Assembly: GCF_050942215.1 (NCBI RefSeq)
Contig: NZ_CP192056.1
Location: 3,906,001 to 3,970,000, forward strand
DNA length: 64,000 bases
From: Sphaerimonospora sp050942215
Lineage (GTDB): Bacteria; Actinomycetota; Actinomycetes; Streptosporangiales; Streptosporangiaceae
Direction: 5' to 3'
Shown here: positions 51,801 through 60,055 of the stretch, one piece after another
Layout: each line of letters opens with the position of its first letter
Numbering within the stretch: the stretch's first letter is position 1
Notes under the pieces: generated by a model
Told to the model about the DNA's origin: nothing
What the model saw: only the letters and a program-made list of their open reading frames with translations
The model's database searches: none
Made by a program: the position numbers and the translations under genes

Positions 51801-52141
51801 TGCGCCTCGTTCCACTTGGCCTGGTAGACCATCTGGGCAAGGCCGAGGTGCCCGCCCAACGTGAACTGGCGCTCCTCATCCTCCGCTGCAACCGGAAGTC
51901 GCGCCGAGAGAACGAGGACCCCATGCCAGGAGCCTTTGCTCTCGATCGCGTAGGCCCCTTCGTGAAGGTGGTGGCTGATGATCGGATCAGCCTGCACCCC
52001 ACGGACCTCCGGAGCGAGGTTCTTGAAGGCGTCGCGGGCATCATCCGCAACATCGCCGACCACGAGGCAGGTTGCGAGTGGGAGATCGCACAGCCAGCCC
52101 AGCTCTTGGAGCGAGGGCTGGTACCGCAGGTCATGGGCCAC
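48755..52141 (-). CDS. SNF2/RapA-type DNA-dependent ATPase
   Basis: 1128 residues. Helicase lobes: ILIADEVGLGKTIEAGLIW (Walker A, about 237), LVIIDEAHNMRNRG (DEAH, about 345), LVLLSATPLNLGNDDL, then MMIFSYFRGTLSYLAERL, LLLSEVGSEGLDFEFCNVLV and MRVEQRIGRLDRFGQ (motif VI). A 170-residue N-terminal part with beta-rich segments precedes them, and the C-terminal 300 residues include a long charged helix. It should translocate on DNA and remodel bound proteins. It is divergent from the type I restriction genes and convergent with Hsp70. Confidence 0.9.
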   Translation of the reverse strand: MAHDLRYQPSLQELGWLCDLPLATCLVVGDVADDARDAFKNLAPEVRGVQADPIISHHLHEGAYAIESKGSWHGVLVLSARLPVAAEDEERQFTLGGHLGLAQMVYQAKWNEAQPFAGNACFRVGDMVQPEGERLVGTITQVIPQGAAYLYEVDLRGELHTYTEGSLTPVQGDPSRPEFWLSQSPANAADLSLTLTWTKLTHPLTDTLYSFASSKTVFRAYQFKPVLKMLTGSSGRILIADEVGLGKTIEAGLIWSELEQRRKLDRVLVVVPSVLKYKWQAEMRRRFDRTLDLVKASDLAEFAEALDKGDDGPLHAVISIESLRTADEVLEKLAELKPRFDLVIIDEAHNMRNRGRKSHLLGELLASWSDHLVLLSATPLNLGNDDLFTLMNLLDPGSFNDRDTFERQMEPNAVLNDVARALVDNRSPRELLVTLDRLDQVRFGRSITDRPDYDVLRKVLDVDHPLTPEEKARVRRLLADLNMLSGHLTRTRKADVPEHKAVREPRNIDVEWTEEERVYYDAVYAWAYNRARRKGVPPGFIMQMPLRQAASCIPASQKALRAKGPALFEDEIDDLDGDSEGLDADDLEDLLSQEFGWVEVDTKYDRLQEELLKLREQFGVRQMMIFSYFRGTLSYLAERLSAHFTYRVMHGGVKQPDRQQIMQEFRDGAFEILLLSEVGSEGLDFEFCNVLVNYDLPWNPMRVEQRIGRLDRFGQEHEKILIYNMRVPGTIETDIFQRLYDRIGIFQNSVGELEPILRDHFVELMQLRLSPAELDRKISNLAIAVEQRSQDTDDLRASRAILSGLDGLLVEGFTEHGPGNGRFIGSSEIQRIIDQLFERYGARRGEPDDKGVLEIVGTSELAAKFRAMPDQSGSTLPPGRLAWRLQIGEPLKCTFHPETASKYDTELFSARHPLVRLAIRVLAEDRLALPRFGTIGIPGVPEGCTYLMAIHLVETSGLRPTLELWVTAIDLETREVVDGLGDALLTALADGSLTDSTVKVPRDLTGVWRVAQQYVGARLVETERIRRQENEALVDARIRAKEHTLDLQIRKNRELLESVPEARIRRMRESHLAKLAQARQIVREELSAQKALSVSMRPIAAALVSSAAAPNPSDRTPSRPLGRAEEGR

Positions 52142-52328
52142 GCCTGTCCCATCAGTAGCTGTGAACTAGAATCACAAGACGATTTCATGGTGTTGGCACA
52201 ACCATGGCTTAGTGCTAGGTTGACTGTCAATCGGTGCTGCGCTGATGCTAAAGAAGCGCATGACCATTTATGAGACGCCTGCAAGACTGAGTCGGATGTC
52301 TCACTGGCAGAAGGAGAAGGGCCACCTC

Positions 52329-54806
52329 GTGGCGAAGCTGACGTTGCCGCAGCTGGAGCGGCACCTGTTCGGAGCGGCTGACATCCTCCGAGGCAAGATG
52401 GACGCCTCGGAGTTCAAGGAATACATCTTCGGGATGCTCTTCCTGAAGCGTGCCTCCGACCAGTTCGACGTGGTCCGTGCCGAGCTCATCAAGAAGTGGG
52501 TCGCGCAGGGCAAGAGCCAAGAGGAAGCCGAGCGGATGGCCGCCGCGCCGGCCTTCTACCGGGGCGAGAGCTTCTACGTGCCCGAAGAGGCCCGCTGGAA
52601 GTTCATCAAGGACCACTCCCGCGAGAAGAACGTCGGCAACCTGCTCAACAAAGCTCTCGAAGCACTGGCGAACGCCAACTCCACTGCCCTGGAGGGCGTG
52701 CTTGAGCACATCGACTTCATGCGCAAGGTCGGTCAGTCGACCATCTCCGACAAGCGGCTGCAGCAGCTCATCGACCACTTCCACCGGGTACGGCTGCGCA
52801 ACGAGGACTTCGAGTTCCCCGACCTGCTCGGCGCGGCCTACGAGTACCTGATCGGGCAGTTCGCCGACTCGGCTGGCAAGAAGGGCGGCGAGTTCTACAC
52901 TCCGCGTGGCGTCGTCCGGATGATGGTCCGCCTGGTCAAGCCGGAGCCCGGCATGCGCGTCTACGACCCGTGCTCCGGCTCGGGCGGCATGCTCATCCTC
53001 GCAAAGGAGTACATCGACGAGCACGGCCTGGACTCGCGCGACCTCACGTTGGCCGGCCAGGAGGCGGCGGGCACCACATGGGCTGTCTCCAAGATGAACA
53101 TGATCCTCCACGGCGTACTCAACGCCGACCTGCAGAACGAGGACACCCTTGCCGACCCCAAGCACGAAGAAGAGGGCGAGCTCGCCCGCTTTGACCGGGT
53201 GCTCACCAATCCGCCCTTCTCGCTGAACTACTCAGCCGCCGATATGAAGCACAAGGAGCGCTTCAAGTACGGCTACGCCCCGGAGACCGGCAAGAAGGCG
53301 GACCTGATGTTCGCCCAGCACGTGCTCGCCGTCCTGACGCCCGACGGCATCGGTGCCACGGTCATGCCGCACGGCGTGCTCTTCCGCGGTGGCAAGGAGA
53401 AGGAGATCCGGGAAGGCATCATCAAGGACGGCCGCCTGGAAGCCGTGATCGGCCTGGCACCCAACCTCTTCTACGGCACCGGCATCCCGGCCTGCATTCT
53501 GATTCTTCGTGGCACCGACCCGCGGCCTGCCGAGCGGCGCGGCAAGGTGCTGTTCATCAACGCGGACCGCGAGTTCACCGCCGGGCGCGCGCAGAACTAC
53601 CTCGACCCGCAGCACGCCGAGAAGATCATTGCCGCTTATGAGGAGTATCGCGACATTCCCGGCTTCGCCCGCGTCGTAGATGTCGAAGAGCTGGCTGAGA
53701 ACGACTTCAACCTCAACATCCGCCGTTACGTGGACAACGCCCCGCCGCCCGAGCCGCAGGACGTCCGCGCCCACCTGCACGGCGGCGTCCCCAAGGCCGA
53801 GGTCTCGGCCAAAGCCGGGCTGTTCGAGGCCTTCGGCATCGACCCGACTGTTCTGTTCGTCGAGCGAAGCGAGCGAACCGATGAGCACAGTGTCGAGCGT
53901 GACGCCGACTACTGCGACTTCCTGCCCGAGGGGTGGAAGGCGACCGCGGAGCGCCTCCCCTCGCTGGCCAGCCCCACTCAGGAACGGCTCCGCCAGGCAT
54001 TCTCCGAGTGGTGGGCACGGTACAGCAAGCGCCTTGTCGAGCTGCCGGACACGCACAAGGTCATGGAGACCCGCAGAGAGCTGCTCGACTCGTTCGTTGC
54101 CGAACTGCTGCCCTTGAAGGTACTCGACCGTTTCGAACTGGCCGGCATCGTGGCCGCCTGGTGGGGCGAGGCGCAGTACGACATCAAGCCCCTCGGGCTC
54201 AACGGTTTCGAGGGCGTGGTCGAGGGCTGGCTGACCACCATCGAGTCGGCATTCGAGCTGGACGAGGAAGAACTCGAGTACTGGGACAAGCAGAAGATCG
54301 CGGCCGAGAAACGCAAAGCCCGCGACCACAGGGTTGTGCCCGCGCTCATCCCGGACTACCTCGCTGAATTGGAGGAGGCCGAAGCGGAGTACGCCGAGCT
54401 GAATGCTCAGTACAAGGCAGCCACGGCCAAGCCCTCTGAGGAAGATGAGGACGCGGACGAGCCCGCCGAGGACCAGCTCTCCGAGGCCGAATTGAAGGAC
54501 CTAAAGGCCCGTACCGCTGCCGCCCGCAGGAAGGTCAGCACACTCGAGGGCCACTTCCTACCCCGGCTCCGGATGGCCATGGCCACGCTCGACAACGACT
54601 CCCGCCGCGACCTGGTCCTCAATGTCCTCCGGTCGCAGCTCTCGTCCCGTCTGGAGTCTCGTACGGCTGCCGCCCGCCGGTTGGCCGAATCGGCCTTCCG
54701 TACCTGGGCCGACAAGTACGCGGTGACCTTGCGTGACCTCGAAGCCCAGCGTGAGGCCGCCGCCCAGCGCCTGGAGTCCTACCTCAAGGAGCTCGGCTAT
54801 GTGTGA
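52329..54806 (+). CDS. hsdM: Type I restriction-modification methyltransferase subunit HsdM
   Basis: 825 residues from GTG 52329, which has AAGGAGAAGG upstream and gives the family start AKLTLPQLERHLFGAADILR. Motif I is DPCSGSGGML, the catalytic motif IV is NPPFS and the N6-adenine methylase core spans about 20-480. The C-terminal 330 residues (acidic stretch EEDEDADEPAEDQ and long coiled coils) exceed the usual 500-residue HsdM. It methylates adenine in the DNA target chosen by HsdS. It overlaps hsdS by 8 bp. Confidence 0.94.
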   Translation: MAKLTLPQLERHLFGAADILRGKMDASEFKEYIFGMLFLKRASDQFDVVRAELIKKWVAQGKSQEEAERMAAAPAFYRGESFYVPEEARWKFIKDHSREKNVGNLLNKALEALANANSTALEGVLEHIDFMRKVGQSTISDKRLQQLIDHFHRVRLRNEDFEFPDLLGAAYEYLIGQFADSAGKKGGEFYTPRGVVRMMVRLVKPEPGMRVYDPCSGSGGMLILAKEYIDEHGLDSRDLTLAGQEAAGTTWAVSKMNMILHGVLNADLQNEDTLADPKHEEEGELARFDRVLTNPPFSLNYSAADMKHKERFKYGYAPETGKKADLMFAQHVLAVLTPDGIGATVMPHGVLFRGGKEKEIREGIIKDGRLEAVIGLAPNLFYGTGIPACILILRGTDPRPAERRGKVLFINADREFTAGRAQNYLDPQHAEKIIAAYEEYRDIPGFARVVDVEELAENDFNLNIRRYVDNAPPPEPQDVRAHLHGGVPKAEVSAKAGLFEAFGIDPTVLFVERSERTDEHSVERDADYCDFLPEGWKATAERLPSLASPTQERLRQAFSEWWARYSKRLVELPDTHKVMETRRELLDSFVAELLPLKVLDRFELAGIVAAWWGEAQYDIKPLGLNGFEGVVEGWLTTIESAFELDEEELEYWDKQKIAAEKRKARDHRVVPALIPDYLAELEEAEAEYAELNAQYKAATAKPSEEDEDADEPAEDQLSEAELKDLKARTAAARRKVSTLEGHFLPRLRMAMATLDNDSRRDLVLNVLRSQLSSRLESRTAAARRLAESAFRTWADKYAVTLRDLEAQREAAAQRLESYLKELGYV

Positions 54807-56064
54807 GAGTCGATATCTATCGATGGTGGCTTATGCTCCTGACCAGTGGCCCCGTATGCGCCTCCGTGAAATCGGTTCAATTTTCGCGGGCGGAACTCCC
54901 TCGCGGGAGAACCCGGGATTCTGGGGCGGGCGGATTCCATGGCTTACACCCGGTGAGCTTACCGGTGCCAACCACCGATACCTATATGCCACAGACGAGA
55001 ACATTACACAGGCGGGACTCCGAAGCTCGGGAGCCGTTCTTCTTCCGACTGATACGCTTCTCGTGACCACACGTGCAACGCTGGGGGCACGCACGGTTGC
55101 CAAGGTACCCGTTACCACTAATCAGGGATTCAAGAATCTCGTTCTCGACAAGAGCGTTGCGGACTCGGGATTCATGTACCATCTTTTCGAGATTATTTCG
55201 TCCGAACTGGAGAGGCGTGCTTCTGGTACCACCTTTCCTGAGGTCTCAGGAAAGCAGTTCGGGGAGATAGAAGTGGCGTTGCCACCCCTGAGGGAGCAGC
55301 GGCGTATCACGGAAATCCTCGACATCGCCGATTCCCAGATCTCGGCGACTTCCATCGTGGTCGACAAGCTTCGGCTAATGCATAGAGGTGTCATGCACGA
55401 TGCCTTGTCTAACGGCACGGCCAGGGCCGCAGAAGAAACTGGCGGCTGGTCACTAGCGCCGGTCGCTGATGCGGGGTCGGTGAAGCTGGGAAGACAACGC
55501 TCACCGCAGCACGAAACGGGTCGGCACATGACCCCCTATCTCCGTGTGGCAAATGTCTTCGATGGCTACATCGACTACAGCGATGTTCTCGAGATGAACT
55601 TCACACCGGCCGAGCAAGAGGAATACTCGCTACGAGACGGAGACATCCTGCTAAACGAGGGCCAAAGCCTGGAGCTTGTTGGCCGCAGCGCCATCTATGA
55701 TGGCCCGCCCGGATACTGCTTTCAGAACACGTTGGTCCGTTTTCGACCTCACCGCATTTCTCCTGAGTTCGCTCAAGCGGTCTTCAGCTACTGGCTCTCC
55801 ATCGGAGAGTTCACAAAGATTGCCAAGCAGACCACCAGCATCGCTCACCTCGGTGCCGACCGATTTGTCCGGATGAAATTTCCTGTTCCACCCGCAGAGG
55901 AGGAAAGGAAGATCACTGCTTCTATCGGTTCAGTAGCCACAGCGATTAAGGCGGAGACGCATCGTGCGGCTAGTCTTAAGCTGCTGAAGCAGGGCCTCAT
56001 GGAAGACCTGCTGACTGGGCGGGTGCGGGTTTCGGAGGCGGAAGCCGTACTGGAGAACCTTTAG
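54799..56064 (+). CDS. hsdS: Type I restriction-modification specificity subunit HsdS
   Basis: 421 residues from ATG 54799. It has two target-recognition domains, each followed by a conserved helix: first WPRMRLREIGSIFAGGTPSR with PLREQRRITEILDIAD, second SLAPVADAGSVKLGR with PPAEEERKITASIGSV. The two halves read different parts of a split DNA site. GC content is lower in the recognition domains than in hsdM, the usual sign of shuffling. Confidence 0.92.
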   Translation: MCESRYLSMVAYAPDQWPRMRLREIGSIFAGGTPSRENPGFWGGRIPWLTPGELTGANHRYLYATDENITQAGLRSSGAVLLPTDTLLVTTRATLGARTVAKVPVTTNQGFKNLVLDKSVADSGFMYHLFEIISSELERRASGTTFPEVSGKQFGEIEVALPPLREQRRITEILDIADSQISATSIVVDKLRLMHRGVMHDALSNGTARAAEETGGWSLAPVADAGSVKLGRQRSPQHETGRHMTPYLRVANVFDGYIDYSDVLEMNFTPAEQEEYSLRDGDILLNEGQSLELVGRSAIYDGPPGYCFQNTLVRFRPHRISPEFAQAVFSYWLSIGEFTKIAKQTTSIAHLGADRFVRMKFPVPPAEEERKITASIGSVATAIKAETHRAASLKLLKQGLMEDLLTGRVRVSEAEAVLENL

Positions 56065-56154
56065 CTCAGATGCTGGGGTGGGCATTGCTCGCCCAGCACA
56101 GAGCGATTCATTCGGGGGTGCTGATGTCGGGGTTTTACTGAGGGGAGTCGGACG

Positions 56155-59100
56155 GTGACCGACTACGAGTACACGCTGGTTGAGCGTCCGCTGATCGAAC
56201 AACTCAAGAGCATGGGCTGGAAGCACGTGGCCGGCGCTCCAGATGGTGCGGTCTTGCCTCTTATCTCGAGGGCATCCCTACGCAACACGTTCGATGAGGT
56301 GGTCCTTGAGGAGCAGGTGCGGGACGCGCTCGCCCGGATCAACCTGGACGACCAGGGCCAGGAGTGGCTTGACGAAACCAGGATCAGCCAGGCCTTCAAC
56401 GCGCTGACCCGAATCCCTGCGGCCAGCCTGCTGGAGGCCAACAAGCACGTCAGCGAGCTGCTGATCAAGGGTGTCTCCGTGGACGGACTGAACGGCGGCA
56501 GGGCAAGGACGGTCCAGTTCATCGATTGGGAGACCCCAGAGAACAACGACTTCATCGTGGTTAACCAGTTCCGCGTGGACGTCCCCGGCACCAGTGGAAG
56601 CAAATGGATCATCCCCGACCTCGTGCTCTTCGTGAACGGTATCCCGCTCGTCGTCATCGAGTGCAAGAAGCCCACGCAGAGTAGCCTCGGCATCGCGGTG
56701 ACCCAGATCCACCGGTACTGCGACAGCCAAACAGGAAACCAGAAGCTCTTCCACTCGATCCAGTTGACGGTCGCGACCAGCGGCGAGGATGCCAAGCTCG
56801 GTACGTTCACCGCTGCGCACGAGCACTACGTGCCCTGGCGCGCCCCTTACCCGCTGACCAAGGCGGAGCTGGCCACACGACGGGGCAAGACTGAGGAGCA
56901 GCTCAGCAAGCAGGAGATCCTCGTCGCGGGCGTGCTCGACCCCGCCAACCTGCTCAACATCATCCATAACTTCGTGACCTTCATGACCATCGACAGCGGC
57001 GTGACGGTCAAGGTCGCACCCCGCTACCAGCAGTTCCGCGCGGTGGAGCGCACTGTGGACAGGCTGCTGACCGGCAAGCCGGGACAGCGCGGTGGGATCG
57101 TCTGGCACACCCAGGGCTCTGGCAAGAGCCTCACGATGACCTTCCTGGTCCGCCGACTGCGGTCAATCGCGGAACTCGCCCACTACAAGGTCGTGGTCGT
57201 CACCGACCGTACCCAGCTCCAGGACCAGCTCGGCGAGACCATGCAGCTGAGCAACGAGAAGGTGGACATCGCCAAGAGCAGCAACCGCGCCAAGACTCTG
57301 CTGGGCCGGAGCGGCCCTGGCGTGGTCTTCGTGATGATTCAGAAGAACCAGGATGGCTCTCCCAAAGATCGCCTGGACATTGGTGAGGTCAACGCCGACG
57401 AGTCGATCGTGGTGCTGATCGATGAGGTGCACCGCTCGCACACCGCCTCCCTCGGTGCGAACCTACGCGACGCACTGCCCAACGCCGCCCGGATCGGCTT
57501 CACCGGAACGCCGATCATGACCAAGAAGGGCCGGCGCAAGACCAGCGTGGAGCTCTTCGGCTCGTTCATCGACACCTATCGGCTCCGTGAAGCCGAGGAG
57601 GACCGCGTGATCGTGCCGATCCTCTACGAGGGCTTCAAGGTCAAAGGCGCGCTTCGTGACGGTCAGGACATGGACGAGCTCTTCGAGGAGGAGTTCGAGG
57701 ACCTGACCGACGAGGAGCGGCAGCAGCTCCAGCAGCGCTGGGCCACGAAGGGAACCGTCTCGACCGCTCAGAAGCTCGTCGACGTGAAGGCCAAGCACAT
57801 GCTCCGCCACTACGTGGACAAGGTGCTGCCCGAGGGCTTCAAGGCTCAAGTGGTCGCGCACGACCGGGAGACCACGCTGCGTTACCGCGAGGCGCTCATC
57901 GCCGCCCGTGACGAGCTCGTCGAGGACATCATGAACCTGCCGCCGCACCTGCTGAATCGCGACCTGGAAGATCTTAGGCCCCGCCAGGCCCAGCTCGTGA
58001 AGGCGTACAAGCAGCTCGACCTGCTCAAGCGGATCGACTTCGTTCCCGTCATCTCCAAGGGTGACAGGGAGGACGAAAGCCGCTTCGATGAGTGGACCGA
58101 CGAGGCCAAGCGGAAGGCCAGGATCGATGGGTTCATCAGGCCTTTCGGCGAGAACGACATTGCCTTCGTGATCGTCAAGTCGATGCTGCTGACCGGCTTC
58201 GACGCGCCCATCGAGCAGGTGATGTACCTGGACCGCAAGATGGAGATGCACGACCTGCTCCAGGCGGTGGCCAGGGTCAACCGGACCGCGGACAGCAAGC
58301 CGCATGGCTATGTCGTCGACTACCGCGGTGTGGCGCAGAACCTGGTGGATGCACTGCGCGTCTACGCCGACGAGAATTTCGACGCGCGCGAAAGCAAGGA
58401 TGTCGCGGAGGCGCTGCGCGACATGCGTACCGAGATCGCCAAGCTGGAGCCGCAGATGCAGCGGCTCCGGATGATGTTCCGCGATCCGGCCGACGTGGAC
58501 GGTTGCGTTCTGGAGCTGGCCGATGCCCAGTTGCGCGACAAGTTCAACGTTGAGCTGGCGCGGTTCGCCCGGACTGTCAACACGGTGTTGCCCGATCCGG
58601 CAGCGAAGCCGTACCTGCCGGATCTAAAGCGATTTATGGTCATCAAGCTGACCGCGAACCGGCGCTACCGCGTGGACGGCGGCGAGTTCGATCCCGGCGC
58701 CTATGGCAAGAAGATCAAACTGCTCATCGACGAGCACGTGACCTCGCTCGGCATCGAGCAGCAACTCCCGCCGATCACGTTGACCGCTGCCAACTTCGCG
58801 GCCAAGGTCGAGGCGATGACCGGCGGGTCGCGGGCCAAGGCTTCGGAGATGGAGAACGCCATCCGGCACCACATCGAGGTGCACCGCGGCCAGGATCCTG
58901 CTCGCTACCAGCTGCTCAGCGAGCGCCTGGAGCAGATCCTGATCGAGCTGAAGGACGACTGGGAACAGCAGTTGCTCGCTTTCAAGGATCTGATGGCCGA
59001 CATCGTCGAGGATCGGCGAGACAACCCGCACAACCTCAGCCCGGCCGAGAATGCCCTGTATGGCCTGCTGCTGAGCGAGTTGGCCACCTCCGACGAGGGT

Positions 59101-59331
59101 GTCAACGACCTGCGGTTCGTGGAGGCCAGCCGGGAGATCTACCAGAAGGCCGCGCAGACCATCCACCGCCGTGACTTCTGGAAGAAAAGGCCGGACGTGG
59201 AGGACTTTCGGAAGGAGATCCTCGAGATTATAGTCAACCATAATCTGGGGGATTTCCATCTGTTGGATCAGGTCGCCGACAAGGCACGCGACGTGATCCA
59301 GAACAACCAGGCCGATATCCCGAGGGCCTGA
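56155..59331 (+). CDS. hsdR: Type I restriction endonuclease subunit HsdR
   Basis: 1058 residues from GTG 56155. The N-terminal nuclease shows IIPDLVLFVNGIPLVVIECK (Asp, then Glu-x-Lys; about 155-172). The SF2 motor has TQGSGKSLTM (about 321), VVLIDEVHRSH and IGFTGTPI, and the C-terminal part is the helical M-subunit contact region. It translocates DNA and cuts unmodified targets. It lies 90 bp after hsdS in the same direction. Confidence 0.95.
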   Translation: MTDYEYTLVERPLIEQLKSMGWKHVAGAPDGAVLPLISRASLRNTFDEVVLEEQVRDALARINLDDQGQEWLDETRISQAFNALTRIPAASLLEANKHVSELLIKGVSVDGLNGGRARTVQFIDWETPENNDFIVVNQFRVDVPGTSGSKWIIPDLVLFVNGIPLVVIECKKPTQSSLGIAVTQIHRYCDSQTGNQKLFHSIQLTVATSGEDAKLGTFTAAHEHYVPWRAPYPLTKAELATRRGKTEEQLSKQEILVAGVLDPANLLNIIHNFVTFMTIDSGVTVKVAPRYQQFRAVERTVDRLLTGKPGQRGGIVWHTQGSGKSLTMTFLVRRLRSIAELAHYKVVVVTDRTQLQDQLGETMQLSNEKVDIAKSSNRAKTLLGRSGPGVVFVMIQKNQDGSPKDRLDIGEVNADESIVVLIDEVHRSHTASLGANLRDALPNAARIGFTGTPIMTKKGRRKTSVELFGSFIDTYRLREAEEDRVIVPILYEGFKVKGALRDGQDMDELFEEEFEDLTDEERQQLQQRWATKGTVSTAQKLVDVKAKHMLRHYVDKVLPEGFKAQVVAHDRETTLRYREALIAARDELVEDIMNLPPHLLNRDLEDLRPRQAQLVKAYKQLDLLKRIDFVPVISKGDREDESRFDEWTDEAKRKARIDGFIRPFGENDIAFVIVKSMLLTGFDAPIEQVMYLDRKMEMHDLLQAVARVNRTADSKPHGYVVDYRGVAQNLVDALRVYADENFDARESKDVAEALRDMRTEIAKLEPQMQRLRMMFRDPADVDGCVLELADAQLRDKFNVELARFARTVNTVLPDPAAKPYLPDLKRFMVIKLTANRRYRVDGGEFDPGAYGKKIKLLIDEHVTSLGIEQQLPPITLTAANFAAKVEAMTGGSRAKASEMENAIRHHIEVHRGQDPARYQLLSERLEQILIELKDDWEQQLLAFKDLMADIVEDRRDNPHNLSPAENALYGLLLSELATSDEGVNDLRFVEASREIYQKAAQTIHRRDFWKKRPDVEDFRKEILEIIVNHNLGDFHLLDQVADKARDVIQNNQADIPRA

Positions 59332-59338
59332 AGCTGGC

Positions 59339-60055
59339 ATGCTGGTGACCGTGAGTGATTTCCCTGGTGTCCTACGCGTCGGTGACCTTGAGATCGCCGT
59401 CACGGTGAGCGATCGCCGCAAGAGCGTGCGGCTCACGGTGGAGCGGGACGCCTCGGTCACCGCTGTCGTCCCGCCGCAGGTATCCCGGGTCGAACTCGCC
59501 CAGATGGTCGAAGCCAAACGCGCCTGGCTGTACGGCAAGATCGCCGAAAAGCGGGATCTCGGCGAGCCGGCACCGGACAAGGAGCTCGTCTCCGGTGAAG
59601 GGTTCCTCTACCTCGGACGCTCCTACCGGCTGCGGGTTGTCGACTCTGGCAAGGTACGCCTGATCCACGGGCGTCTAGAGCTGGCCCGGGGCGACGGCGC
59701 AAAAGATCTGGTCGATTGGTATCGTCGCGTCGGCCAGCCGTGGCTTACCAGGAGGATCCAACCCTGGGTGACGCGCATGGGCGTCGAACTGACCGGGCTG
59801 CGGGTCCGACCGCTCGGCTATCGGTGGGGTTCGTGCTCACGCGACGGTCAGGTCAACATCCACTGGGCGACCATGCAGCTTCCTCCGAGTTTGATCGACT
59901 ATGTGCTGGTACACGAGCTCGCACATCTCCGTCGCGCCGATCACAGTGCCGAGTTCTGGCAAATCGTCAAGCGCGCGCTTCCCGGTCATCAGGACTACCG
60001 CGAGCGGCTCCGCCGTACCGGGAATGATCTTTGGTTGCCGGAGGAAGGTCGATGA
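59339..60055 (+). CDS. YgjP-like zinc metallopeptidase
   Basis: 238 residues. The zinc site is VHELAHLRRADHSAEFW, with HExxH and the third ligand His in DHS. Upstream are GYRWGSCSRDGQVNIHWATM and the N-terminal beta region SVRLTVERDASVTAVVPP. Proteins of this family are often encoded next to hsdR in type I systems, with no settled role. It starts 7 bp after hsdR and overlaps the next gene by 4 bp. Confidence 0.9.
   Translation: MLVTVSDFPGVLRVGDLEIAVTVSDRRKSVRLTVERDASVTAVVPPQVSRVELAQMVEAKRAWLYGKIAEKRDLGEPAPDKELVSGEGFLYLGRSYRLRVVDSGKVRLIHGRLELARGDGAKDLVDWYRRVGQPWLTRRIQPWVTRMGVELTGLRVRPLGYRWGSCSRDGQVNIHWATMQLPPSLIDYVLVHELAHLRRADHSAEFWQIVKRALPGHQDYRERLRRTGNDLWLPEEGR

Noticed and set aside
53713..54367. 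Arg-rich open frames inside hsdM on both strands
   Set aside because: Shadow frames; the hsdM frame is continuous and carries the methylase motifs and coiled coil.
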